Under the pieces are notes generated by a model, which searched no databases, was not told the origin of the DNA, and saw nothing but the letters and a program-made list of their open reading frames with translations. DNA of 64,000 nucleotides from Allopusillimonas ginsengisoli. Its GTDB lineage: Bacteria > Pseudomonadota > Gammaproteobacteria > Burkholderiales > Burkholderiaceae_B. The stretch lies in NCBI RefSeq assembly GCF_004153455.1, contig NZ_SDQE01000013.1, positions 55,995-119,994 of the forward strand. The letters are read 5' to 3'. A program made the position numbers and the translations under genes. Below are positions 1 through 8,355 of the stretch, piece after piece; the first letter of the stretch is position 1, and each line of letters opens with the position of its first letter.

Positions 1-1
1 G

Positions 2-388
2 CGCAGTACCCTCATGGCACTATCGCGCTGGCTGATTTTCCTGCTCGCCATTCCGGTGATGATCGTATCGGCGCAAGGCTATAGCGTCCTGTATCTCTTC
101 CTGCTGGCCGACCTGCTTTGCTCGGCGGCCGCCTTCCCGGTGTTCTTTGGTTTGTTCAATCGGCGGCACAACGGTCCCGTGGCGGTCGTTGCGACAATTT
201 GCGGCCTGATCGTGGGCTTGTGGTTCTTTCCTGCGCCTGGCGCCAAACCTGAATACCTGCTCGAGTCGTTTCTGCTGGCGGCACTGGTGCCCGCGGTCGT
301 GATTGCCCTGCTATTGCGCATACAGCGCTCCCAAGTCCAGTTCGACTTTGGCATGCTGGGCCGCACCGTTCGCAGCCTGGACGACTGA
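2..388 (+). CDS. Sodium:solute symporter family protein, C-terminal fragment
   Basis: The reading frame is open to the left edge, so only the last 128 or so codons are present. The fragment is very hydrophobic, with about three membrane segments separated by short basic loops (for example FNRRHN) and a short polar tail ending LGRTVRSLDD. The segment around LLADLLCSAAAFPVFFGLFNRR resembles the late helices of the SSS (sodium:solute symporter) family, which couple solute uptake to the sodium gradient. The substrate cannot be read from this fragment. The in-frame ATG at position 14 lies inside a membrane segment and is not a credible start. The family call is moderate. Confidence 0.55.
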   Translation, partial: RSTLMALSRWLIFLLAIPVMIVSAQGYSVLYLFLLADLLCSAAAFPVFFGLFNRRHNGPVAVVATICGLIVGLWFFPAPGAKPEYLLESFLLAALVPAVVIALLLRIQRSQVQFDFGMLGRTVRSLDD

Positions 389-395
389 TCGCCGC

Positions 396-423
396 GGCGC
401 CTCTCCCAGAGGGGGGAAGCGCC
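396..423 (+). terminator. GC-rich hairpin downstream of the symporter fragment
   Basis: GGCGC at 396-400 pairs with GCGCC at 419-423, with an inner CTCTCCC/GGGGGG pairing, just after the stop codon at 388. No T-tract follows, so it is either a weak or Rho-assisted terminator or part of a GC-rich intergenic repeat. A second GC-rich palindromic stretch (about 452-483) follows. The rest of the gap up to 620 holds no gene. Confidence 0.35.
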
Positions 424-620
424 ACCGACAGCCCGCGCTGCGAAGCGCCGCAACAGCGCCCTTTGGCGGCGGCGCAGGCTGCGCTATAGGTAAAATCAAG
501 CGCAAGCCTATATACTTATATGTTTTGCCACTAACGAATGCCCACTAGGGCGTTTGTCCTTTGGGGTTTCCGTGTGCCTCGCCTTGGCGCAGACGTTTTT
601 CACCAAGGAGCATCCAAACC

Positions 621-1859
621 ATGCATGGCCTGCACCTTACCGCAGATCTATACCTTTGCAAATGCAATCCCGCGCTGCTCACGCAAGCAGCGCCTTTGGC
701 CGAACTTTGCCGCCAGCGTACGCTGGAGGCCGGCCTGACACTTGTCGCCGAGAAATGGCATACCTTTCCGGACTTCCAGGGCGAGCCTGGCGGCGTGACC
801 GGCATGCTGTTGCTGGCCGAATCCCATCTGGCCCTGCATACCTGGCCGGAACGCGGCGGCGTCACACTCGACGTCTACGTCTGCAACTTTATGGGCGACA
901 ACTCCGCCAAGGCCGAAAAGCTGCTCGAAGACCTGCTTGAAGCCTTCCAGCCGGGCAAGGCGCAGCGCGAACGCCTGGTTCGCGGCGACGAGCACGGCCC
1001 GGGGGCCTCTGGCGAGCTCGTGCTCGAGTCCACCGGGCCTGGCAGCGTATATGGCTTTCGCTTTCCTCGACGCATTCTGTCCCGCACCACGCCTTACCAG
1101 CAGCTTGAACTGCTTGAATCCGACGAGCTTGGCCGCACGCTCAAGCTCGACGATCACTTCATGACGTCCGAGGCAGACGAATATTTCTATCACGAGGCGT
1201 TGATACATCCCGCCGCCCTGGCACACCCCTCGCCGGAAAAGGCGCTGATCATCGGCGGCGGCGACGGCGGTGCGCTGGAGGAACTGCTCAAGCACCCCAC
1301 GCTATCGGCCGTCACGCTGGTTGAGCTTGATGGCGCCGTGATCGATGTGTCGCGCGAATACCTTCAGTCCATCCACCGCAATGCGTTCGACGACCCGCGC
1401 GTCGCGATACATGTCCAGGACGGCGCACAGTTTCTGGCGGATACCGACAACACCTACGATCTGGTTTTTCTTGATCTCACCGACCCTGAAACACCGGCTG
1501 GCCCGTTATACACCCGCGCATTCTTCCTGCAGTGCCAGAAAGCGCTGGCACCCGGTGGAGCGCTTGTGCTGCATCTGGGCACGCCCTTTCATGAACCCGA
1601 ACAGGTGCGCGAACTTGCCGCCAAGCTATCGGGCGTGTTCGCGGGCGTACACGCCTATGGTTTGCACATTCCCCTCTACGGCACCTACTGGGCGCTCGCC
1701 ATCGCCTCCGATACGCTTGATCCACGCAGCGTCGATGCAAAAGCAATACAGCAGCGGCTTGACGACCGACATATCAACGAACTGCAGTACTACAACGCCG
1801 AGCTGCACGGCGCGCTATTTGCATTACCCAATTTTTATCGTGCGCTCATGCCCAAATAA
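621..1859 (+). CDS. Fused S-adenosylmethionine decarboxylase / spermidine synthase
   Basis: Two polyamine enzymes are joined in one chain. Residues 1 to about 110 are a bacterial SpeH-type AdoMet decarboxylase. The self-cleavage site is E67-S68 in AESHLALHTWPE, with H73 and C88 at the spacing of the S63/H68/C83 set of the Thermotoga enzyme. Residues from about 130 to 412 are spermidine synthase, with the AdoMet-type loop GGGDGG at 212-217 and the catalytic Asp near 285 (LDLTDP). The chain could make decarboxylated AdoMet and pass it to its own aminopropyltransferase to yield spermidine from putrescine. The start is the ATG at 621, 10 bases after AAGGAG (605-610); an upstream TTG at 561 is not needed. 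Self-cleavage would release the first 67 residues as the beta chain and leave the synthase on the pyruvoyl alpha chain. Confidence 0.9.
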   Translation: MHGLHLTADLYLCKCNPALLTQAAPLAELCRQRTLEAGLTLVAEKWHTFPDFQGEPGGVTGMLLLAESHLALHTWPERGGVTLDVYVCNFMGDNSAKAEKLLEDLLEAFQPGKAQRERLVRGDEHGPGASGELVLESTGPGSVYGFRFPRRILSRTTPYQQLELLESDELGRTLKLDDHFMTSEADEYFYHEALIHPAALAHPSPEKALIIGGGDGGALEELLKHPTLSAVTLVELDGAVIDVSREYLQSIHRNAFDDPRVAIHVQDGAQFLADTDNTYDLVFLDLTDPETPAGPLYTRAFFLQCQKALAPGGALVLHLGTPFHEPEQVRELAAKLSGVFAGVHAYGLHIPLYGTYWALAIASDTLDPRSVDAKAIQQRLDDRHINELQYYNAELHGALFALPNFYRALMPK

Positions 1860-1869
1860 CGTAAAAAAA

Positions 1870-1897
1870 GGCTCACAACTCTACAGAGTTGTGAGCC
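1870..1897. terminator. Intrinsic terminator after the polyamine gene
   Basis: A 12-bp perfect stem (GGCTCACAACTC at 1870-1881, complement at 1886-1897) with a four-base loop lies ten bases after the stop. Seven A precede it, which would be the U-tract on the minus strand. On the plus strand a second hairpin (1904-1923, CCTGACTTT/AAAGTCAGG) follows directly. Confidence 0.65.
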
Positions 1898-1923
1898 CAA
1901 CAACCTGACTTTTTAAAGTCAGG

Positions 1924-2151
1924 CAGCACTGGCTGGAATACCTGGTATTTTCCAGCGGCAGGCAAGGCCGCCACACAATGTCTCTACCCTAGACGCTGGT
2001 CCGCATAAGGGTCAAGGTCAAACCTGTCCATACGTAACATGGACACGCAACCACGTCGGTACGGCTACATCTTCTTAACAAACTCCCACCCTGGTAACAC
2101 CCGCGCCAGACCCGCCACCGGGAGGTCGCGCAACCGCGCCCATCACTGCTA
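1924..2151. other. Intergenic region without a recognised gene
   Basis: The 347-base gap between the polyamine gene and the nuclease gene holds the two hairpins at 1870-1923 and the LexA-like site at 2152-2171. I see no convincing small ORF or structured RNA in the remainder. Its right end is presumably the promoter region of the nuclease/helicase operon. Confidence 0.5.
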
Positions 2152-2171
2152 AACTGTATATAAACCCAGTT
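2152..2171 (+). promoter_or_regulatory. LexA-like (SOS) operator before the nuclease/helicase operon
   Basis: The site AACTGTATATAAACCCAGTT matches the CTGT-N8-ACAG LexA consensus with one changed base (CCAG for ACAG) and agrees with the E. coli-type 20-base consensus at 15 positions by hand count. It lies 35 bases before the ATG at 2207 and contains a -10-like TATAAA at 2159-2164, so LexA binding would occlude the promoter. This suggests DNA-damage induction of the two genes that follow. Confidence 0.5.
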
Positions 2172-2206
2172 AACGTGTTCGCCGTCGCCTCCTTCCAATC
2201 GCTCCC

Positions 2207-3940
2207 ATGTCCGCTACCCCGCTACCCAATCCCTGGTATTACCTGGATAACTTCGAATTTGTGCTTGCCTGGGTTGCGCAGCGTTATTCCGACTTGCTCA
2301 ACGAGACAGAGCGCGGTTTTATCGATGATTTCATCGGGCTCGAGCGCTCGTCGCGTGCCCTGCTGGTGCGCATGGTCATGCGCAAGGGGTCGCTGTTCCG
2401 CGCCAGCAAACTGAACTACGCTGAAATCGGCCAAACTCGCTGCGCCATGGCGCCACTCTTGGATTTAGGCTGGGTCCTCGACCAACCGAATATCTCGCTT
2501 CAAGACCTCTTCCGACTGCTGACCCGCACTGAAATTGCACAATTATTTGAGCCTTTGCTGGCATCCGCCGACCTCAAGACCGCCACCAAGGGCGCGCAGC
2601 TCGAACACCTCCTGGCGGGAGCGCCTGCGCCGCGCAGCCTGGCCCACTGGCTGGAGTTGGCCGCAGTTTCGCCAGACGCGTCTCACACAGAATCGGCACG
2701 CATCCCGGCACTGCCAGACACACTATCGCAAGACAGCATCTACCACGTCGACGTCCTCGCGCTGTGCGACCGCCTGCGTCTCATGTTCTTCGGCAATCTC
2801 AGGCAAGACTGGAGCGAATTCGTCCTTGCCGATCTTGGCCTGTACACCTATGAGCGCGTCGACTTTTCCGCCGAGGCCAGAGCTTTTGTTTCACGAGAAG
2901 AAGTCAACGACTACCTGCACCTGCATCAATGTCGCGAAGCCCTCGAACTGGCGCAGGACGACGTCGCATTCGCGGAGGCACTGGCGGCCATACCCGTTCG
3001 GCCCTACACGTCGGATTGGCTGGAAAGCAGGCGCGCCAGGCTGTGGTACCGTGCAGGCCAGCACTGCGAGCGCCGACAAAACTGGCCCCGGGCGCTCGAC
3101 TGCTATGCAGCAAGCACCGAACGCAATGCCAGGGCCCGGCATATCCGCATGCTGGAACGCCAGCATCAGTATCCGCAAGCCCTGGACCTGACCCAGGCCG
3201 TGTTGCAGCATCCCACATCCGAAGCTGAACACCAGGCAGTGCTGCGCATGCTGCCGCGGTTGCAAAAACGCTGCGGCCACCCTGCTTCGCTTAAACCCGC
3301 CAGATGTCCTGCCCGTCTTCTGCACCTCAACCTGCATGTCCCGGCAATCCCCACGCGCGTGGAAGAACAAGTCTGCAATCACTTATACCAGCCGGATGCA
3401 CCTGCTTACTACGTAGAAAATACCTTGCTCAACTCGCTGTTCGGCCTGTTGTGCTGGAACGCTATCTTCGCCAGCATCCCAGGCGCATTCTTTCACCCCT
3501 TTCAGCATGGCCCCGCAGACTTGCTGCACAGCAACTTCCGCGAACGTCGCCGAGCGCTGTTCAGCGATTGCCTGGCTCAATTGACCCATGGCGACTATCG
3601 GCAAACGATTATGCGCAACTTCAATACAAAGCAAGGCATGCAATCACCGTTTGTCTCCTGGAACATGCTCAGCCCCGAGCTTCTGGGGCTGGCGCTGTGC
3701 TGTATTCCGGCGAACCATTTGCGCGTCATGTTCTCCCGCCTGCTGGACGACATTCGCGAAAACCGCTCAGGCCTGCCTGATTTGGTTCAGTTCTGGCCCG
3801 CGGACCGCCGCTACCGTCTCATCGAAGTCAAGGGCCCAGGAGACCGGCTGCAAGACAACCAGGTACGCTGGCTCACCTTCTGTGAGGCGCATGGCATCGA
3901 CACGCTGGTGTGCCATGTCAAGCGCCCTGCGTCAACATGA
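2207..3940 (+). CDS. VRR-NUC domain nuclease, bacterial FAN1-like
   Basis: A 577-residue soluble protein. The C-terminal 60 or so residues form a VRR-NUC domain, a PD-(D/E)XK nuclease fold: D525 in GLPDLVQFW, then E540 and K542 in LIEVKGPGD, followed by LQDNQ. The long N-terminal part has the helical DNA-binding and repeat-like segments seen in bacterial FAN1 homologues. FAN1 enzymes are structure-specific nucleases that trim 5' flaps and help unhook interstrand crosslinks. The stop overlaps the start of the helicase gene by four bases (ATGA), so the two are translationally coupled. A LexA-like box precedes the gene. The family call is firm; the role in crosslink repair is inferred from the family. 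Confidence 0.85.
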   Translation: MSATPLPNPWYYLDNFEFVLAWVAQRYSDLLNETERGFIDDFIGLERSSRALLVRMVMRKGSLFRASKLNYAEIGQTRCAMAPLLDLGWVLDQPNISLQDLFRLLTRTEIAQLFEPLLASADLKTATKGAQLEHLLAGAPAPRSLAHWLELAAVSPDASHTESARIPALPDTLSQDSIYHVDVLALCDRLRLMFFGNLRQDWSEFVLADLGLYTYERVDFSAEARAFVSREEVNDYLHLHQCREALELAQDDVAFAEALAAIPVRPYTSDWLESRRARLWYRAGQHCERRQNWPRALDCYAASTERNARARHIRMLERQHQYPQALDLTQAVLQHPTSEAEHQAVLRMLPRLQKRCGHPASLKPARCPARLLHLNLHVPAIPTRVEEQVCNHLYQPDAPAYYVENTLLNSLFGLLCWNAIFASIPGAFFHPFQHGPADLLHSNFRERRRALFSDCLAQLTHGDYRQTIMRNFNTKQGMQSPFVSWNMLSPELLGLALCCIPANHLRVMFSRLLDDIRENRSGLPDLVQFWPADRRYRLIEVKGPGDRLQDNQVRWLTFCEAHGIDTLVCHVKRPAST

Positions 3941-6240
3941 ACTACACCATCCCGGTCCGTACATTGTGCGAATTCGCCGCCCGGCGCGGCGATCTGGATT
4001 TGCGCTTTACACCCGTGCCGTCTGCCCAACAAGGAATCGAAGGCCACGCAATTGTGCGTGCCAGGCGCAACGCCGCATACCAAAAAGAAGTGGCGCTGAG
4101 CATCACGGTGGCACTACCCGATGGCGAAAACGCGCTGATTGTGCGCGGGCGCGCCGATGGCTACGATCCCCAGCAACGGCAAGTCGAAGAAATAAAAACC
4201 TATCGCGGCAGGCTGGAATCCATACCTGAAAACCATCGCGCGCTGCACTGGGCACAGGCCAAGGTTTATGCCCATCTGTTATGCCAGGAGCTCAAGCTGG
4301 ACGAGCTTCGTGTAGCGCTTGTCTACTACCATATCGACGAAGGCACCGAAACCGTCTTCACCGAAGACTGCACTGCGATAACGCTGGCAGCGGGGTTCGC
4401 CGATTTATGTGAACAGTTTGCCAGTTGGGCAATCCGCGAAACACAACACCGCGCAAACCGGGACCAGGCACTCACAACCCTCGCTTTTCCTTTCCCGGCG
4501 CTGCGTGACGGGCAGCGCAAGCTCGCGGAAACCGTCTACAAAGCCACGCTGCACGGCCGCTGCCTGCTTGCCCAAGCGCCTACTGGGATAGGCAAAACGC
4601 TGGGTACGCTCTTTCCGATGCTCAAGGCAGTACCGCATGGCGAACTGGACAAAATCTATTTCCTTACGGCCAAAACATCTGGCCGCCGCATGGCGCTGGA
4701 CAGCTTGCGTTTGCTGTTTCCGTCGTGTTCCCGTCCCTCGCTTCGCATATTGGAGCTTGGTGCGCGTGAAAAGGTTTGCGAGCATCCTGACAAGGCCTGT
4801 CATGGCGCGTCATGCCCGCTCGCCCAAGGGTTTTACGACAAACTCCCCCCTGCTCGCCTACAAGCCGTCGAGCACGGCTGGCTGGACCGCCCTGCATTAC
4901 GCGATATTGCCTTACAGCACCAGATCTGCCCCTATTGGCTAGGCCACGAACTGGCACAATGGGTGGACATCATTGTGGGTGACTACAACTACTACTTTGA
5001 CGTCAATGCGCTCTTGCGTGGGCTGGCGGTCAGCAGGCAATGGCGTGTGGGCCTGCTGGTCGACGAGGCGCACAACCTGCTCGAACGAGCACGCAAGATG
5101 TACAGCGCAGAAATCCATACCCAAGCGCTACACGCAGCCCGCAAGATGGCGCCACCCGAGCTCAACAAGCCACTGGCCGCCGTGCTGCGGGCTTGCAACA
5201 ATACACTGCAAGAACAAGCAGGCGAGTACCAGGCCTACCAGGCCATTCCTTCAAAACTCCATGGCGCGCTGCTCAAGGCCAGCGCTGCGCTGGCAGACTA
5301 CATCAACCTGCAGCCCCAGGAAGCGGCCGACCCTCCTCTGTTGCAGCTCCATTTTGGCCTACTGCATTTTCTGGGCTTGGCCGACAGCTTCGGCACGCAT
5401 TCGGTGTTCGATGTCACCATTGCGGGCCGCGCCCACGTCGCACAACCGCCTGCGGCCGCTGGCGTGAGCACGATACTGACTTTACGCAATCTGGTGCCTG
5501 CACCCTTTCTTCAACCCAGCCTGGCCTTGAGCCAGAGCGCAGTGCTGTTTTCCGCAACGCTGGCACCCTGGGATTTTTATCGCGACACGCTGGGCCTGCC
5601 AGAAGACACTGCCTGGATAGACGTGGACACTCCTTTCCAGTCCAGCCAGCTGGACGTCAGGATCGCTCGCGGCATTTCAACTCGCTATCGCGATCGCAAT
5701 CAGTCCATCCTCCCTATCGTGCGGCTTATGCACGACCAGTATCGCAATCGGCCCGGAAACTACTTGAGCTATTTCAGCAGTTTTGCCTATCTCGACCAGG
5801 TTGCCGCATGCTTCAGCGCTCAGTTCCCCGATATTCCAATCTGGACGCAATCACGCGGCATGCAAGAAGCCGATCGCGAGCTTTTCTTGCAGCGTTTTGT
5901 GCCGTCGGGCACGGGCATAGGATTCGCGGTGCTGGGAGGCGTCTTCGCAGAAGGCATTGATCTGCCCGGCGAGCGTCTCATAGGCGCCTTTATTTCCACC
6001 TTGGGCCTGCCGCAATTCAACGAGATCAATGAACAACGCAAACAGCGCATGGCCGAGGTATTTGGCCAGCACCGTGGCTACGACTATGCCTATCTCTTTC
6101 CAGGCCTGCAAAAAGTTGTGCAGGCAGCGGGACGTGTGATACGCGGCGATGCCGATAGCGGTGTGGTGCATCTCATCGACGATCGCTATGCCCAGCCACG
6201 CATAAAGTCGCTACTGCCACGCTGGTGGCAACTGGATTGA
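3937..6240 (+). CDS. XPD/DinG-like Fe-S DNA helicase with N-terminal PD-(D/E)XK nuclease domain
   Basis: A 767-residue protein. Near the N-terminus lies a RecB/Cas4-type nuclease signature, D74 (GRADGYD) and E85-I-K87. The helicase core has Walker A APTGIGKT (K220) and the DEAH box at 376-379. Cysteines 281, 288, 293 and 331 lie between the motifs as expected for the 4Fe-4S cluster of XPD/DinG helicases. The C-terminal motor half includes the motif VQAAGRVIRG. It probably unwinds DNA 5' to 3' and may also cut it. The start chosen is the ATG at 3937, which overlaps the nuclease stop; a GTG-like upstream start would add only nine residues. Paired with the FAN1-like nuclease, it looks like a two-component DNA repair machine. 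Confidence 0.85.
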   Translation: MNYTIPVRTLCEFAARRGDLDLRFTPVPSAQQGIEGHAIVRARRNAAYQKEVALSITVALPDGENALIVRGRADGYDPQQRQVEEIKTYRGRLESIPENHRALHWAQAKVYAHLLCQELKLDELRVALVYYHIDEGTETVFTEDCTAITLAAGFADLCEQFASWAIRETQHRANRDQALTTLAFPFPALRDGQRKLAETVYKATLHGRCLLAQAPTGIGKTLGTLFPMLKAVPHGELDKIYFLTAKTSGRRMALDSLRLLFPSCSRPSLRILELGAREKVCEHPDKACHGASCPLAQGFYDKLPPARLQAVEHGWLDRPALRDIALQHQICPYWLGHELAQWVDIIVGDYNYYFDVNALLRGLAVSRQWRVGLLVDEAHNLLERARKMYSAEIHTQALHAARKMAPPELNKPLAAVLRACNNTLQEQAGEYQAYQAIPSKLHGALLKASAALADYINLQPQEAADPPLLQLHFGLLHFLGLADSFGTHSVFDVTIAGRAHVAQPPAAAGVSTILTLRNLVPAPFLQPSLALSQSAVLFSATLAPWDFYRDTLGLPEDTAWIDVDTPFQSSQLDVRIARGISTRYRDRNQSILPIVRLMHDQYRNRPGNYLSYFSSFAYLDQVAACFSAQFPDIPIWTQSRGMQEADRELFLQRFVPSGTGIGFAVLGGVFAEGIDLPGERLIGAFISTLGLPQFNEINEQRKQRMAEVFGQHRGYDYAYLFPGLQKVVQAAGRVIRGDADSGVVHLIDDRYAQPRIKSLLPRWWQLD

Positions 6241-6268
6241 TCTCGCAACGCATGCAACGCATCAAAAA

Positions 6269-6296
6269 AAACACCCGTACAAAAGCACGGGTGTTT
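6269..6296. terminator. Intrinsic terminator after the helicase gene
   Basis: AAACACCCGT (6269-6278) pairs with ACGGGTGTTT (6287-6296) around an eight-base loop. It follows the helicase stop by 28 bases and, being flanked by A8 on the left, can also end aqpZ transcripts arriving on the minus strand. Confidence 0.65.
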
Positions 6297-6369
6297 CGTT
6301 ACAACCAAACTGCTTTCGGCGGGGAGACGCGCGACTAGCAGGGCGAACGAAAAAACGTGTTGAGGCGAC

Positions 6370-7074
6370 TTACTCCGAGGGTGCGCAGGCAAAACGATAA
6401 ACCAGCGCACCAATTACACCGCCAACAATTGGCACAATCCAGAAAAACCAAAGTTGATCTACAGCCCAGCCACCCTGAAACAACGCCACGCCGGTCGATC
6501 GCGCCGGATTGACGGACGTGTTAGTCACTGGAATGCTGATCAGGTGGATAAGCGTCAACGCGAACCCGATCGCAATCCCTGCAAAACCCGCGGGTGCGCG
6601 CCCGTGCGTCGCCCCCATAATGATGAACAGAAAAAAGCCTGTCATGACAAGCTCACACACCATGGCAGCACTGAAGGAATAGCCATCCGGAGAATGCTCG
6701 CCAAACCCATTCGATGCAAAACCACTGGCCGTCGCATCAAACCCCGCCTTGCCACTGGCAATCATATACAGCACTGCACCTGCAAGAATACCGCCGACTA
6801 CTTGGGATACTACATACGGTATCAACTCCTTGACCGGAAACCGGCCTCCTGCAACCAAACCGAATGTCACAGCCGGGTTGATGTGGCAGCCCGAAATGTT
6901 GCCGATTGCATAGCACATGGTCAACAAGGTCAGGCCAAAAGCCAGGGCAACACCAGCAAATCCAATACCTAGATCTGGATAGGCTGCGGCAAGCACGGCA
7001 CTGCCGCAGCCTCCCAGCACCAACCAGAACGTGCCAAACAGCTCGGCGGCACAGCGTTTTGAGAGCGGGATCAC
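6370..7074 (-). CDS. aqpZ: Aquaporin Z
   Basis: A 234-residue integral membrane protein with six membrane helices and two half-helix NPA motifs: INPAVTFG near residue 65 and VNPARSTG near residue 190. Other signature stretches of the MIP family are [19 protein letters not shown] at the N-terminus and [10 protein letters not shown] before the first NPA. The narrow-filter residues and close AqpZ likeness indicate a water channel rather than a glycerol facilitator. The gene stands alone between convergent and parallel neighbours. Length is normal for AqpZ (about 230). Confidence 0.92.
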   Translation of the reverse strand: MIPLSKRCAAELFGTFWLVLGGCGSAVLAAAYPDLGIGFAGVALAFGLTLLTMCYAIGNISGCHINPAVTFGLVAGGRFPVKELIPYVVSQVVGGILAGAVLYMIASGKAGFDATASGFASNGFGEHSPDGYSFSAAMVCELVMTGFFLFIIMGATHGRAPAGFAGIAIGFALTLIHLISIPVTNTSVNPARSTGVALFQGGWAVDQLWFFWIVPIVGGVIGALVYRFACAPSE

Positions 7075-7642
7075 GATAGTCTCCAGAGTTGTTTTGAATC
7101 AGCGGGATTTTATGTCCCACTGGCAAAACATACTGTCAACGAAAGCAAAGTCCCGTAGTTCAAATCTCGCCTGACCTGGCGCCCTCTCCCCCGTTAGCAG
7201 CCTTTCGGACAATGCCGTGCGCCACATGGATTGTCCATCGCACTTTGCCCAATCACCGAAAAACCTCTCTTGCCAAAAGCGCTCCCGCGGGAGCGCTCGT
7301 TTGTTTTAGTACTTATACCTATATTCTCACAGACTGTTGACTTGCCACAAGACGCAGACATTCCAAATTAAGCAAGATCATACAAAACATGAAATGGGCC
7401 CACCCCCCTTGTCTACCCCATATATAGTGCATAAACCCATTTCAACCCACAATATATAGCGAAATAACGCCTCCAGGCCATGCCTCATGTAAATGCCCCG
7501 TCGTCGGTCAATCAGTATCCGGACCAGACTGACTGGCGTGTCAACGCAAACGCCAACCAACTGTCGGCGCATTGACGCGTGCGCCTGATGGCAGGCGCAC
7601 TCCGTATTCTCTGGCAAATCAGAAAAAAGGCGCGCCTAACGC
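7075..7642. other. 568-base intergenic region with a perfect palindrome
   Basis: Between aqpZ and the Crp/Fnr gene, both on the minus strand. It holds the aqpZ promoter at its left end and a perfect 20-base palindrome at 7278-7297. A 79-codon minus-strand frame at 7378-7617 has no ribosome site, no recognisable domain and poor composition, so I do not call it a gene. No known structured RNA was recognised. Confidence 0.4.
7278..7297 (+). terminator. Perfect 20-base palindrome, possible terminator of an unannotated transcript
   Basis: AGCGCTCCCGCGGGAGCGCT is self-complementary over its whole length and is followed on the plus strand by CGTTTGTTTTAG, a fair U-rich tail; on the minus strand GCTTTTGG follows. 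It could end a plus-strand small RNA, end the Crp/Fnr transcript from the right, or be a protein-binding site. Confidence 0.4.
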
Positions 7643-8326
7643 TTAACCCTGATAGTGTCTTAAATTGACCGGATCCAGAATCGTGATCTCACGCCCCTTG
7701 ACGCTGATCAGCATCCGGGCGCACAAGTCGTGCAGAATTCGGGAAAAATGCTCTGGCGTAAGGTTCAGCCGAGATGCAATGACCGTTTTGCTTGTCTCCA
7801 GCCGAAAGGAATGCGTTGCGCCGGACTGCCGCGCTCCTTGCAGTAGATAGGCCACTACCCGCTCGGTGCCTGAACGCAGGGAGTATGCTTCAACGTCCGC
7901 CATCAGGCTGTGCAATCGCTGGCTCAGGCTTGCAAGCATCTTGCGGGCGAATCCCGGATGCCGCTCAAGCTCGTTCAGCACCACCTCCTTGCCCACATGC
8001 AGCAGCAAAGTATCGGCCAGGGCCTGTGCGGAAACAACGTAGTCCTTGTCGAGAAACATCAGCGCCTCGCCAAAACTGCCGCCCGGCCCAATCAGGCGCA
8101 CAACTTTTTCGCCGCCCGCTGGCGACACCAGCAGTAGCTTGATCTGCCCATAAACCACTGAATGAAAGCCCATGCAAGCATCCCCGCGCCGAAACACCAT
8201 CTCGCCGCGCGCAACATTGACTTCAGTCGTACCCAATGCCAGGTGGTCCAGCTCCCGCTCGGTCAGCTCGCTGAACAGCGGCATCCGGGCAAGGAAATCC
8301 TGAATGCGAATTTTGCTTTTAGTCAT
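7643..8326 (-). CDS. Crp/Fnr family regulator, Dnr/NnrR-like
   Basis: About 227 residues: an N-terminal cyclic-nucleotide-binding-type beta roll (for example GQIKLLLVSPAGGEKVVRLIGPGGSFGEALMF), a long dimer helix, then a winged helix. The recognition helix TPEHFSRIL carries Glu, Ser and Arg at the spacing used by FNR to read TTGA half sites. The N-terminal cysteines that bind the FNR oxygen-sensing cluster are absent, so this is not a classical FNR; it fits the Dnr/NnrR branch that senses nitric oxide via haem or acts downstream of FNR. The ATG at 8326 is preferred because the longer frame (from 8356) adds ten odd residues that overlap the hemN remnant. It lies directly after that remnant, whose promoter carries a matching box. 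Confidence 0.75.
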   Translation of the reverse strand: MTKSKIRIQDFLARMPLFSELTERELDHLALGTTEVNVARGEMVFRRGDACMGFHSVVYGQIKLLLVSPAGGEKVVRLIGPGGSFGEALMFLDKDYVVSAQALADTLLLHVGKEVVLNELERHPGFARKMLASLSQRLHSLMADVEAYSLRSGTERVVAYLLQGARQSGATHSFRLETSKTVIASRLNLTPEHFSRILHDLCARMLISVKGREITILDPVNLRHYQG

Positions 8327-8355
8327 AATGATGATCGCCTGATGCCGATGCCCCA

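Noticed and set aside
7378..7617. 79-codon minus-strand frame in the long intergenic region
   Set aside because: No ribosome site, no domain and irregular composition (several Cys, Arg and Met); more likely chance.
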